A stretch of DNA of 13,269 bases from Desulfobacteraceae bacterium (GTDB taxonomy: Bacteria; Desulfobacterota; Desulfobacteria; Desulfobacterales; UBA11574): contig JABMQM010000495.1 in assembly GCA_013203195.1 (NCBI GenBank), positions 1 to 13,269 of the forward strand. The letters are read 5' to 3'. Within the stretch, counting starts at the first letter, position 1, and each line of letters begins with the position of its first letter. The position numbers and the translations under genes were made by a program. The notes under the pieces are model-generated. The model saw nothing but the letters and a program-made list of their open reading frames with translations. It had not been told where the DNA came from and ran no database searches. Shown here piece after piece: positions 1-9,400 of the stretch.

Positions 1-2808
1 CTGCCTAAAAGCGGTTTTGCAACCGATATGGAAACAGTCCGCGCCGTTGCCGGTGAAATCGGATTTCCGATCATCGTGCGTCCCAGTTTTACCTTAGGTG
101 GTACCGGCGGCGGGGTCGCCTATAATCCCGAAGATCTGGAAAAAGTGGCCAAAACCGGAATCGATGCCAGCCTCACCGGGCAGGTAATGTTGGAGGAATC
201 CGTTCTGGGTTGGAAAGAATACGAATTAGAGGTTATGCGGGATCATAATGATAATGTCGTTATAATTTGCAGCATTGAAAACATGGACCCCATGGGAATC
301 CACACCGGTGACAGCATTACGGTGGCGCCGGCCCAGACGCTTTCCGATAAGGAATACCAGGTGATGCGGAATGCATCCATCGCCGTTATAAGGGAGATTG
401 GCGTGGATACCGGAGGCTCAAATGTTCAATTCGCCGTCAATCCTGAAAACGGAGAATTGATCGTGATTGAGATGAATCCCAGGGTTTCGCGCAGCTCGGC
501 CCTGGCATCCAAAGCCACCGGTTTTCCGATTGCCAAAATAGCCGCCAAGCTGGCCGTGGGATATACGCTTGATGAAATTTCCAATGACATTACCGGAGAA
601 ACCCTGGCCTCTTTTGAACCGACTCTGGATTACTGTGTTGTCAAAATACCGCGTTGGACTTTTGAAAAATTTCCCGAAACCCCGAATTATCTCACCACGG
701 CCATGAAATCGGTGGGTGAAACCATGTCCATCGGCCGCACATTTAAAGAGGCCCTGCAAAAGGGCTTAAGATCCCTGGAGATCGGCCGCTTCGGACTGGG
801 GGCCGACGGCAAGGATTTCATGGATTCCGGCATCCACAGTGGAAAGGCGCTGTCTGTCTCTGAAATCGAGCAGAAGCTGGCAACCCCCAATTCCGAGAGA
901 ATTTTTTTCCTGCGTTATGCCATTTTGAAAGAGATGTCCCTTCAACACATTTATGAACTGACCGGCATCGATCCGTGGTTTTTAAATCAGATTAAACAAA
1001 TCGTGGAACTTGAACAGCAGATTGCCACCGCAGGCAAGGAAATTCCTGAATCACTTTTGAAAAAAGCAAAATCATGGGGGTTTGCGGATATACAGCTGGC
1101 CCACCTGACGGGCAGCAGTGAAGAAAATATAAAAAAAACTCGCGAAGCTCTCGGCATACGTCCGGTTTACAAGCTTGTTGATACCTGTGCCGCTGAGTTT
1201 AAAGCCGCGACACCGTATTACTATTCGACCTACGAAAGTGAAAACGAAGCCAGGGTTTCCGCACGCAAGAAGGTGATGATTTTAGGCGGCGGCCCTAACC
1301 GCATCGGGCAGGGTATTGAGTTTGACTACTGTTGTGTCCATGCTTCATTTGCCCTTCGAGAAGAAGGGGTTGAGAGTATCATGGTTAACAGCAATCCGGA
1401 AACCGTCAGCACCGATTACGACACATCCGACAAGCTTTATTTCGAGCCGCTGACCAAAGAAGATGTACTGCACATCGTAGAGACCGAAAAGCCTATGGGT
1501 GTCATTGTACAATTCGGCGGCCAGACCCCTCTGAATCTTTCCGCGGGGCTGCATGCGGCCGGTGTTCCAATTTTAGGAACCCAGCCGGAAAGTATCGATC
1601 GGGCTGAGGATCGGGGACTGTTTCAGGCCATGTTGAAAAAGTTAGGGCTGGTTCAGCCCGACAACGGCATGGCTGCATCCGTGGAAGAGGCCGTGGCTGT
1701 GGCCGAAAAAATCGGTTATCCGGTTATAGTTCGTCCTTCCTATGTCCTGGGCGGCAGGGCCATGAAAATCGTTTATGACCGCCAGGAGATGGATCACTTT
1801 ACAAGAATTGCAATCATGGAATCTTTGGGTCATCCGGTCCTGATCGATAAATTTTTAGAAGATGCGGTTGAAATTGATGTGGATGCCATTTCAGATGGCA
1901 AGACAACCATTATCGGCGGGATCATGGAGCATATTGAAGAGGCCGGTATTCATTCAGGAGATTCCGCCTGTGTGCTGCCGCCCAACAGCATTAAGCAGGT
2001 AGTCCTTGATGAGATCGCAGATGCAACCAAGGCCATGGCAGCGGAACTTGGGGTTGTGGGGCTGATGAATGTGCAGTATGCCGTCAAAGACGACCAGCTC
2101 TTTGTCCTGGAAGTAAACCCCCGCGCATCCCGTACGATTCCGTTTGTGAGCAAAGCCACGGGCGTGCCTCTGGCCAAACTGGCAACCAAGGTAATGCTCG
2201 GTAAGACCTTGCAAGACCTTGGCTTCAGCGAGGAAGTCACCCTTTCCCATGTTGCGGTCAAAGAGGCGGTTTTGCCTTTTGACCGCTTTCCTGATGTGGA
2301 TACGCTGCTGGGGCCGGAAATGAAATCGACCGGAGAAGTCATGGGAATCGATTCGAATTTCGGGGCTGCCTATGCCAAGGCTCAATTTGGGGCCGGAAAT
2401 TATTTGCCGGTTGCAGGTACGGTTTTTATCAGTGTAAAAGACCGCGACAAGGAGGCTGCCCTGACGATAGCCTCGCAATTTTACGATATGGGTTTTACGA
2501 TCATGGCAACCCGGGGAACTTCAGGGTTTTTAGCAGCACAAGGCATTTCAAATGAAATGGTGAATAAGGTTTCCGCCGGCCGTCCTCATGTCGTCGATGC
2601 TATTATGAACAGAAAGATCCAGATGGTTATCAATACCGGTCTGGGCGGCGAAACCAAGCGCGACGGATACGATATAAGACGTGCGGCCATAAAATTCAAA
2701 ATTCCTTACGCGACGACAATTGCAGGAGCCATGGCCATGTGCAAAGGCATTGCCGCGCTTAAGAAAGAAACGCTTTCAGTTAAAACGATTCAGGAGTATC
2801 ATAACTGA
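1..2808 (+). CDS. carB: Carbamoyl-phosphate synthase large subunit, 5'-truncated by window edge
   Basis: Makes carbamoyl phosphate from bicarbonate, ATP and ammonia supplied by the small subunit CarA, feeding pyrimidine and arginine synthesis in the cytoplasm. The reading frame is open from base 1, so the gene starts upstream. The first visible codon lines up with about residue 143 of the E. coli protein, recalled from memory, so roughly 142 residues are missing of about 1077. Visible parts are the end of ATP-grasp domain 1 (RPSFTLGGTGGG near residue 27, EESVLGWKEYE near 65), the oligomerisation region (about 290-410), the second synthetase half (GGGPNRIGQGIEF near 427, RPSYVLGGRAM near 575) and a C-terminal MGS-like regulatory domain from about 800. 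That domain keeps residues matching the E. coli UMP/IMP/ornithine site (SVKDRDK, ATRGT, NKV, INT), so allosteric control is probably retained. purF follows 163 bp downstream on the same strand. No frameshift is seen. Confidence 0.97.
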   Translation: MPKSGFATDMETVRAVAGEIGFPIIVRPSFTLGGTGGGVAYNPEDLEKVAKTGIDASLTGQVMLEESVLGWKEYELEVMRDHNDNVVIICSIENMDPMGIHTGDSITVAPAQTLSDKEYQVMRNASIAVIREIGVDTGGSNVQFAVNPENGELIVIEMNPRVSRSSALASKATGFPIAKIAAKLAVGYTLDEISNDITGETLASFEPTLDYCVVKIPRWTFEKFPETPNYLTTAMKSVGETMSIGRTFKEALQKGLRSLEIGRFGLGADGKDFMDSGIHSGKALSVSEIEQKLATPNSERIFFLRYAILKEMSLQHIYELTGIDPWFLNQIKQIVELEQQIATAGKEIPESLLKKAKSWGFADIQLAHLTGSSEENIKKTREALGIRPVYKLVDTCAAEFKAATPYYYSTYESENEARVSARKKVMILGGGPNRIGQGIEFDYCCVHASFALREEGVESIMVNSNPETVSTDYDTSDKLYFEPLTKEDVLHIVETEKPMGVIVQFGGQTPLNLSAGLHAAGVPILGTQPESIDRAEDRGLFQAMLKKLGLVQPDNGMAASVEEAVAVAEKIGYPVIVRPSYVLGGRAMKIVYDRQEMDHFTRIAIMESLGHPVLIDKFLEDAVEIDVDAISDGKTTIIGGIMEHIEEAGIHSGDSACVLPPNSIKQVVLDEIADATKAMAAELGVVGLMNVQYAVKDDQLFVLEVNPRASRTIPFVSKATGVPLAKLATKVMLGKTLQDLGFSEEVTLSHVAVKEAVLPFDRFPDVDTLLGPEMKSTGEVMGIDSNFGAAYAKAQFGAGNYLPVAGTVFISVKDRDKEAALTIASQFYDMGFTIMATRGTSGFLAAQGISNEMVNKVSAGRPHVVDAIMNRKIQMVINTGLGGETKRDGYDIRRAAIKFKIPYATTIAGAMAMCKGIAALKKETLSVKTIQEYHN

Positions 2809-2846
2809 AGCTGACAAGCAGAAAGTGGAAAACCATAAAAAAACTT

Positions 2847-2923
2847 ATCACGAAAGCACGAAAATACGAAAACACGAAAGTCTAATATTTTTTCGTGCTT
2901 TTAATATTTCGTGTTTTCGTGAT
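2847..2923. repeat. Long imperfect inverted repeat of CACGAAA units between carB and purF
   Basis: The left arm 2847-2880 pairs with the right arm 2890-2923 without bulges around a 9-nt loop (2881-2889). I count 34 positions with about five mismatches and three G-U pairs. The left arm is built from repeated ACGAAA/CACGAAA words and the right arm from TTTCGTG words. No T-run follows the right arm, so it is a poor intrinsic terminator. A repetitive extragenic palindrome, or an mRNA structure between carB and purF, fits better. A related repeat lies at 12435-12503. Confidence 0.75.
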
Positions 2924-2971
2924 GGTCTTTAAAATGTTTTGTCATAAAAAAATGCATAAATAGGAAATGTA

Positions 2972-4375
2972 ATGGATTTTTCGGAAAAACCTCGTGAAGC
3001 GTGCGGTGTGTTTGGAATTTACGGCCACCCCGAAGGCGCAACACTGACTTATTTTGGTTTGTACGCGCTGCAGCACAGAGGACAGGAGAGTGCCGGTATA
3101 GCCGTTGCCAGGGACAACGGCATTGTGGATCACAGGGGCATGGGTCTTGTACCCGATATTTTTGATGTCAATCATCTGGAACATTTAGAAGGCGGAAGCG
3201 CCATTGGGCATGTACGCTATTCAACCACGGGAAGCTCGGTCCTTGCCAATGCCCAGCCGTTTGTAGTCCATCATCGCAAAAGGTCTTATGCGATTGCCCA
3301 TAACGGCAATCTTGTCAATGCCCACACACTGAAAAAGGAGCTGGAAGAGACAGGTTCGATTTTTCAGACCACCATGGACACCGAAATTTTTCTCCATTAT
3401 TTTGTCAAAAGCTTAAAATTAGGTTTTGAAGGCGCCCTGGTCGAGACGGTCTCCCGGCTAAAAGGGGCCTATTCTTTTGTTATGCTGACCAGCGATGGAG
3501 AAGTCGTCGGGATCAAGGACCCCAACGGCTTTCGGCCGCTGTGTCTGGGAAAACTCAACGGTCACTATATTCTGGCCTCGGAGACCTGTGCACTGGATCT
3601 GGTCCACGCGGAGCTTGTCCGCGAACTCGATCCCGGAGAGATCGTTATTATCAGTGAAAAAGGTATTAAGAGCATCAAAACCCAAGCGGCTGCCAGTCGG
3701 TCTTTTTGCATCTTTGAATTCATCTATTTTGCAAGACCCGACAGCACCATCTACGGGCAGAATGTTTATCAGACCAGAAAAGCCCATGGCCGGCGTCTGG
3801 CGCAAGAAGCTCCCGCCGAAGCCGACCTGGTGATGCCTTTCCCCGATTCGGGGACTTATGCTGCCCTGGGTTATTCTGAAGCGTCAAAGATTCCCTTTGA
3901 AATGGCGATGATCAGAAATCATTATGTGGGCAGAACCTTTATCCAGCCGACCCAGAGCATGCGCGATTTTGGAGTGCGAGTGAAACTGAACCCCGTAAAA
4001 AATCTTCTTAAGGGAAAAGATATCATTATCATTGAAGATTCTATCATAAGAGGTACCACGGTTAAAACCAGAGTAAAGTCCCTGCGGGAATTAGGTGTCA
4101 ACAAAATCCATATGCGCGTAAGCGGCCCCCCCCATCGTTTTCCCTGTCATTACGGCATCGATTTTTCCACCAGGGGTGAACTGATTGCCGCCGACAAATC
4201 CGTAGAAGAACTCAGGAAAATTCTTGGTCTGGATACACTTGCCTACCTCAGCCTTGCAGGCCTTTTGGAGTCCACCGGTATAAAAAATCCGGAAAACAAC
4301 TTTTGCAAGGCCTGTTTTGACGGATGCTATCAGGTGGAATTTGATGAGCAGCTCTCCAAGGACTGCCTGGAATAA
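2972..4375 (+). CDS. purF: Amidophosphoribosyltransferase (glutamine PRPP amidotransferase)
   Basis: Catalyses the first committed step of purine synthesis, turning PRPP and glutamine into phosphoribosylamine. At 467 aa it has the usual length. The start ATG is preceded by TAGGAAA (2961-2967). A 10-residue propeptide precedes Cys11 in EACGVFG, the expected Ntn-hydrolase nucleophile after processing. The glutaminase half has YALQHRGQESAG and the RYSTTG and HNGNL segments. The phosphoribosyltransferase half carries the PRPP loop at about 350-363 (DIIIIEDSIIRGTT). Cys246, Cys392, Cys445 and Cys448 match the four ligands of the [4Fe-4S] cluster of the Bacillus-type enzyme, which is known to be oxygen sensitive. 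carB lies upstream on the same strand, possibly co-transcribed through the hairpin spacer. The stop codon overlaps the left end of a palindromic element. Confidence 0.97.
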   Translation: MDFSEKPREACGVFGIYGHPEGATLTYFGLYALQHRGQESAGIAVARDNGIVDHRGMGLVPDIFDVNHLEHLEGGSAIGHVRYSTTGSSVLANAQPFVVHHRKRSYAIAHNGNLVNAHTLKKELEETGSIFQTTMDTEIFLHYFVKSLKLGFEGALVETVSRLKGAYSFVMLTSDGEVVGIKDPNGFRPLCLGKLNGHYILASETCALDLVHAELVRELDPGEIVIISEKGIKSIKTQAAASRSFCIFEFIYFARPDSTIYGQNVYQTRKAHGRRLAQEAPAEADLVMPFPDSGTYAALGYSEASKIPFEMAMIRNHYVGRTFIQPTQSMRDFGVRVKLNPVKNLLKGKDIIIIEDSIIRGTTVKTRVKSLRELGVNKIHMRVSGPPHRFPCHYGIDFSTRGELIAADKSVEELRKILGLDTLAYLSLAGLLESTGIKNPENNFCKACFDGCYQVEFDEQLSKDCLE

Positions 4376-4529
4376 CCCGGCATTTTCACAAGCCAGAGCG
4401 GCACAGGAACTGTGTTATTAAGCCCTCGAAGTAAACTACTACGTCTTTGAGCTGAAATGCCCCCGACGTCGGGATTTCGCTGCGCTCAACTTGCAAATGC
4501 ACCGCTCTGACTTGTGAAAACGCCGGGTT
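4374..4529. repeat. 156-bp palindromic (MITE-like or REP-like) element
   Basis: Terminal arms 4374-4401 and 4502-4529 are 28-bp inverted repeats with only two mismatches (left arm starts AACCCGGC, right arm ends GCCGGGTT). Inside are a CACAG-GAA-CTGTG hairpin (4402-4414) and a nested dyad (4447-4489) centred on the perfect palindrome CCCGACGTCGGG (4462-4473). The left arm begins within the purF stop codon TAA. No transposase is encoded and no clear target-site duplication is visible. A non-autonomous mobile or dispersed extragenic repeat is the best guess. As RNA it would fold strongly and could also protect or terminate the purF message. Confidence 0.75.
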
Positions 4530-4588
4530 GACCCAATAATTACTAATAAAAATGCGTCCCGAGACTCTCTTTGTCAACAAAACAACCC

Positions 4589-4616
4589 TTGACAAAATCA
4601 CCCATGATGATTTAAT
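4589..4616 (+). promoter_or_regulatory. Sigma-70-type promoter for the AAA ATPase gene
   Basis: A perfect -35 hexamer TTGACA (4589-4594), a 16-nt spacer and a -10 TTTAAT (4611-4616, five of six consensus bases). Transcription would begin near 4623, giving a leader of about 27 nt before the ATG at 4650, with AGGAAAGG (4639-4646) as ribosome binding site. This suggests the gene is transcribed independently of purF. Confidence 0.6.
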
Positions 4617-4649
4617 TACCCATTATAAATTCATAAAAAGGAAAGGTGC

Positions 4650-6023
4650 ATGCATAGATTTGCGCTCGAAGATATCAAGGCGTGGAAAACCAAGCCCAAC
4701 CGTAAGCCTTTGGTCATTAGGGGGGCTCGGCAGGTCGGCAAAACATACCTGGTCCGGATGTCTGCCGGAAAATACTTTGACCACTTGATGGAAATCAACT
4801 TTGAGCGTGATCCCGAACTTGCATCGCTATTTGCCTCTAAGAATCCTGATAAAATAGTTCAGATGCTGGAATTACAATTCGATTGTCCTGTCCGGCCGGG
4901 GGAAACTCTCCTCTTTCTCGATGAAATTCAGGCGACACCCCAAGTCTTTGCCTCACTAAGGTATTTTTATGAGGAACTGCCCGAGTTGCACATCATCGCC
5001 GCCGGCTCCCTGTTGGAATTTGCAATTGAAGAACCGGTTTTCTCAATGCCGGTGGGCCGTATCGAGTACTTGCATCTGGGACCTATGCAGCTAGAAGAGT
5101 TCCTTATTGCGGCGGGGAAAGAGAACTTGGTGGCTTTCCTACAGGAATTTACATTCGGTGACAGCATACCTGGCCCTCTTCACGACCGGTTTATGGACCT
5201 GCTACGAATTTTTCTGGTTATCGGCGGAATGCCCGAAAGCATTGCGGTATATTTAAAGAATAAATCCTGGCAGGAATGTGAGTCGATTAAACACTCGCTC
5301 CTGGCAACCTTCGAGGACGACTTTAATAAATACGGCAAGATGTTCAAACATCAACGGCTCCAGCTGCTGTTCAGAAAAATTCCGCTTCTGGTAGGCGCCA
5401 AGTTCAAATATGTTAATGTGGACAGAAACGAGAGGTCGGCAGAACTGGCCAAAGCTTTAACTATGCTGTGCCAGGCTCGGGTGGCATACCGGGTGTACCA
5501 TTCGTCGCGCAGCGGTATTCCTCTCGGAGCAACACTCAACGAAAAAATATTTAAAGTTCTTTTCCTCGATATCGGCCTAATGTCGACTGCCACAGGCCTG
5601 AATTTGCTGGATTACGAAAAGGCAGAGGATATTATGACCGTCAATGCCGGTGCGGTATGTGAACAATTTATCGGACAGCATCTTTTGTTTCTCCGACAAT
5701 TCTATCTTAAACCCGAGATTTATTACTGGGTTCGTGAAAAGAAAACCTCGTCGGCTGAAGTCGATTACGTGATTGCCGCAGGTACATCCGTAATTCCCAT
5801 CGAAGTAAAAGCAGGCAAAAGCGGTACCCTTAAATCACTTCATCTGTTTTTAAGGGAAAAGCATCGTCCCCTTGGTGTCAGATTTAATAGCGATACGCCC
5901 TCCCTTCTTGATCTTAAGACAACCCTGCCCGATGGCCAAAATATTCCTTATCGCCTTCTATCGCTTCCCCTGTACATGGTGGGACAAGCACTCCGCCTTA
6001 TTCGCCTGTGCACAAGCGAATGA
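4650..6023 (+). CDS. AAA-family ATPase with DUF4143 / PD-(D/E)XK-like C-terminus
   Basis: A 457-aa protein of the AAA_14-DUF4143 group, widespread in bacteria and archaea and of poorly known function. The P-loop GARQVGKT lies at 25-32, Walker B LLFLDE at 87-92 and a sensor-like segment IIAAGSLLEF near 115-124. Next comes PVGRIEYLHLGPMQLEEFL, typical of these proteins. The C-terminal third has YYWVREKK followed by AEVDYVI (Asp372) and PIEVKAG (Glu385, Lys387), the D...ExK pattern of PD-(D/E)XK nuclease folds. There is no signal peptide or membrane segment. The start is fixed by AGGAAAGG four bases upstream, and a good promoter lies just before it. It is flanked by a palindromic repeat and a gene-free stretch, so it looks like a single-gene accessory insert. 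A link to the defence genes downstream is possible but unsupported. Confidence 0.85.
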   Translation: MHRFALEDIKAWKTKPNRKPLVIRGARQVGKTYLVRMSAGKYFDHLMEINFERDPELASLFASKNPDKIVQMLELQFDCPVRPGETLLFLDEIQATPQVFASLRYFYEELPELHIIAAGSLLEFAIEEPVFSMPVGRIEYLHLGPMQLEEFLIAAGKENLVAFLQEFTFGDSIPGPLHDRFMDLLRIFLVIGGMPESIAVYLKNKSWQECESIKHSLLATFEDDFNKYGKMFKHQRLQLLFRKIPLLVGAKFKYVNVDRNERSAELAKALTMLCQARVAYRVYHSSRSGIPLGATLNEKIFKVLFLDIGLMSTATGLNLLDYEKAEDIMTVNAGAVCEQFIGQHLLFLRQFYLKPEIYYWVREKKTSSAEVDYVIAAGTSVIPIEVKAGKSGTLKSLHLFLREKHRPLGVRFNSDTPSLLDLKTTLPDGQNIPYRLLSLPLYMVGQALRLIRLCTSE

Positions 6024-6454
6024 TAAAAAGCATCAAAAAACAGGGAATCCCAAATCCCTAACCTGCAAACAGGCTAAATAATTAATCGACCTTCTGGGAA
6101 GACCTTAAATCAGGGTACTTTGTGTCCATGGTCAAGGAAGCATCCCAGGGACAAACACTTTCGAATTCAAAGGATCAAAACGATATTTAAAGAATTCAAG
6201 CTAATTCATGAGTATTCTTGACTATTTTTTGTGCATGGAGTATTTATCCCTAAAATATCCATAACTTCACTTAAACCATGAACGGTGGAAGGTTATTCTA
6301 TGCTGAAAAGAAGCCCCTTAACTACATAATGAGATAAGGGGTTTTGTGTTTTATGATAATCAGTCCCCTCCCATTGTAGCAAAATATGAGATGTCAGTGT
6401 ATTGGTGATAGCACTCTAACTTCGAATCCAAAGACTAAGAAATAAAGATGGATT
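6024..6454. other. Gene-free spacer between the AAA ATPase and the defence-like locus
   Basis: These 431 bp contain no convincing coding sequence; the longest open stretch I found by eye is about 34 codons without a start (6086-6190). They hold a clear intrinsic terminator (6311-6350), a weak promoter-like TTGACT at 6218 with a poor -10, and a bulged hairpin at 6261-6296. No tRNA, attachment site or integrase remnant is recognised. Bases downstream of the terminator (6351-6454) should contain the promoter of the helicase gene, but I see no convincing hexamer pair. Confidence 0.6.
6311..6350 (+). terminator. Intrinsic terminator upstream of the helicase gene
   Basis: CCCCTTA (6314-6320) pairs perfectly with TAAGGGG (6335-6341) around a 14-nt loop, and the stem extends outward through G-U and A-U pairs (6311-6313 with 6342-6344). 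The 3' side runs into TTTTGTGTT. On the other strand the stem is followed by CTTCTTTTC, so weak termination there is also possible. It isolates the helicase operon from transcription entering from the ATPase side. Confidence 0.75.
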
Positions 6455-9400
6455 ATGACTGTGCTACTGGATAACAAAGGCCAAGGAAAGGTTGGCGATG
6501 CTCTTGCGGAGGGCATTCAGGCGAATGCTCACGTTTCCATTCTGTCCAGTCTTTTTTCCATCTACGGTTACTCTTCCTTGAAGAAGCAACTTGAGCGTGC
6601 TGATGTCTTACGCCTACTTATTCCGTCGAACGATACCCCCGTCGCATCTGGAAACGCAAAACCGTTTCGGGTGGCAGGCCTAACGGGAAGCAAAACCGAC
6701 AGGCGTTTTCGTAATTCCTTGAACATGGCAAAACTTGCCCGAAACTGTTCACAGTGGTTGCAACAGAAAGCCGAAATCAGAGCGGTCTCGCTGCCTGTTC
6801 TCCAGAATCTATTCCATATTGAGAACCCTGACGGCAGTGCCATAGCCGTTCACGGAAGTTCACCGTTCACATCTGCAGGGCTCGGCGTTGTGCCATCGGA
6901 TGGATATGAGATGAACACTTGTTTCACGACGCCGGTGGAAACGGAAAGCCTTCTGAAATGGTTTGATGCGATATGGTCAAACCCCGAGGCAACTGGAGAC
7001 GTCAAATCGTTTGTATTGGCCCAGCTTGAGACTATTTTCGCCAGCAAATCCCCGGAGCTGATATACTTCCTAACACTATACAACGTCTTTCGCGATTACC
7101 TTGGTGAGCTCGAAGAAGACAAGATAATCAAGACCAGAACCGGCATCAAGGATACGCTTGTTTGGGGTAAACTCTACAGGTTTCAACGTGATGGCGTGTT
7201 GGGGGCCATCGACAAGATGGAAAAATATAACGGCTGTATCATTGCTGATAGCGTTGGTCTTGGAAAAACGTTCGAAGCCCTGGCGATAATCAAATACTAC
7301 GAACTGCGAAATGACCGAGTTCTGGTTCTCTGCCCCAAGAAAATTCGCGAAAACTGGACTCTTTACACCGTAAACGATAAACGAAACCTTTTCGCCGCTG
7401 ATAGATTCAATTTTGATGTGCTTAATCACACCGACCTCACCCGTGAACGGGGGCGTTCCGGCGAGATTAATTTAGAGACTCTCAACTGGGGTAACTACGA
7501 TCTCGTTGTTATCGATGAGTCCCATAACTTTCGGAACAATCCGCCGCGTAAGGATGGGATGACGAGGTACTCCCGATTGATGCGCAACATCATCAAGTCG
7601 GGTGTAAAAACCAAGGTCCTTATGCTTTCAGCCACGCCTGTCAACAGCCGTATGAACGATCTGAAAAACCAGGTAGCATTTATCACTGAAGGCACCGATG
7701 ATGCCCTTTATAAACAAGGTATTGCCAGTATTGAACAAACACTTCGACAGGCACAAACACATTTCAACCGATGGCTTCGACTTGATGCTGATGAACGGAC
7801 GACCGAAGGGCTTCTTGAAACTCTGAATTTCGATTATTTCAAACTGCTTGACCTGCTAACCATAGCCCGCTCCAGAAAACATATTAAGAAATACTATGAT
7901 ATTGATGAGGTCGGTGAGTTTCCCGAGAGGGTCAAACCGATAAATATAAAGTCTGATATCGACACCAAGGGCTTGTTCCCCGAACTTAGGAAGATTAACA
8001 GGGATATACGCCGTCTCAATCTCAGTTCATATGCTCCGTTAAAATATGTCCTCCCTAACAAACTTGAGGAATACAGTCGTAAATATGACATGGAGGTGTC
8101 TGGTGGATCGGTATTCAAGCAAATCGATCGTGAAGAGAGCCTGATTCACCTAATGCGAGTGAACCTTCTCAAGCGGATGGAGAGCTCAATTAATTCCTTT
8201 GCGCTTACGCTGGCAAGGCTCCTCGAAAACGTCCGTGACATCATTAGCCGGATTGACTCCCATGAGGAATCTGAAATTGAAGAGTTAAGTATCGAGGAAA
8301 TCGAAATCGACGATGATGATTTCGCACCGGATTTGATTGGTAGCAAAATTAAGGTGCTCCTTCAGGATGTGGACCGCGTGCGTTGGAAGCAGGAGCTTGA
8401 GGAAGATGAGGTGCTTCTGGTCAAATTGCTACGGGAGGCGCGTGAGATTGATGCTCTGCGCGACGAGAAACTCCGTCTTCTTAAGGAACTCATCACCATC
8501 AAATGCGGAAATCCTATCAATCCCAGAAACAAAAAGATACTAATTTTCACTGCTTTTGCGGATACGGCACATTACCTCTATGGGAACACCGCTGCATGGG
8601 CGCAGGACAAACTTGGCCTCCATTCGGCTTTGGTAACCGGTGGCAACAGCGGTAACAAGACCACGATGTTGAAACTTCGCAAGGATACCGCCACTATCAT
8701 CACTTCGTTTTCTCCGCTTTCAAAAGAACGTGCCAAGATCGATGAGTCTCTTACAGCGGAGATTGACATTCTGATTTCCACCGACTGCCTTTCTGAGGGT
8801 CAGAACCTTCAGGATTGTGACTATGTCGTGAACTACGACATTCATTGGAATCCAGTTCGAATTATTCAGCGTTTCGGGCGCATCGACCGTCTTGGCTCGA
8901 AAAACCAGGTTATCCAGCTCGTCAATTTCTGGCCCAACATGGAACTGGACGAATACATCAATTTAGTTGCACGGGTCTCCGGGAGGATGGTCCTACTCGA
9001 TATCTCCGCCACCGGAGAGGAGAATATCATTGAGTTTCCTGACGCCGGAAAAATGAACGACTTGGAGTATCGCCGCCGCCAGCTCGAACAACTCCAGAAT
9101 GAAGTGGTGGACTTGGAGGACCTCGGAGGCGGCATCTCTATTACGGATATGACACTCAATGACTTTCGAATGGACCTTGCCGAGTACTTGAAAGAGCATG
9201 CTGACCGTCTTGAGCACATGCCGACCGGGGCTTTCGCCGTCACCCACCCGGACGATCTGATTGAAAAGGACGGCCTGGAACCCGGCGTTATTTTCTGTCT
9301 CCGCAGCGAGTCGGAAAAGGTGAGTACAGACAGCACCTTCGCGCTTGCGCCTCACTACCTGGTCTGGGTTTCTGAATCCGGTGAGGTACAGATGAACTTC

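Noticed and set aside
1954..2478. 174-codon open frame on the minus strand inside carB
   Set aside because: It lies wholly opposite conserved CarB sequence, and the composition and residue pattern look like an antisense shadow.
4386..4601. 71-codon minus-strand open frame across the palindromic element
   Set aside because: Most of it is the inverted-repeat element itself, so the frame is better explained as translation of a repeat than as a gene.
6086..6190. 34-codon plus-strand open stretch after the ATPase gene
   Set aside because: It lies between two stop codons without a start at its head. The translation looks slightly protein-like, but I recognise no family and it is too short to call a pseudogene.
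6411..6435. TTCGAATCC resembling a tRNA T-loop, a possible attachment site
   Set aside because: There is no acceptor, D or anticodon stem around it, no integrase nearby and no second copy seen at the right side of the window.
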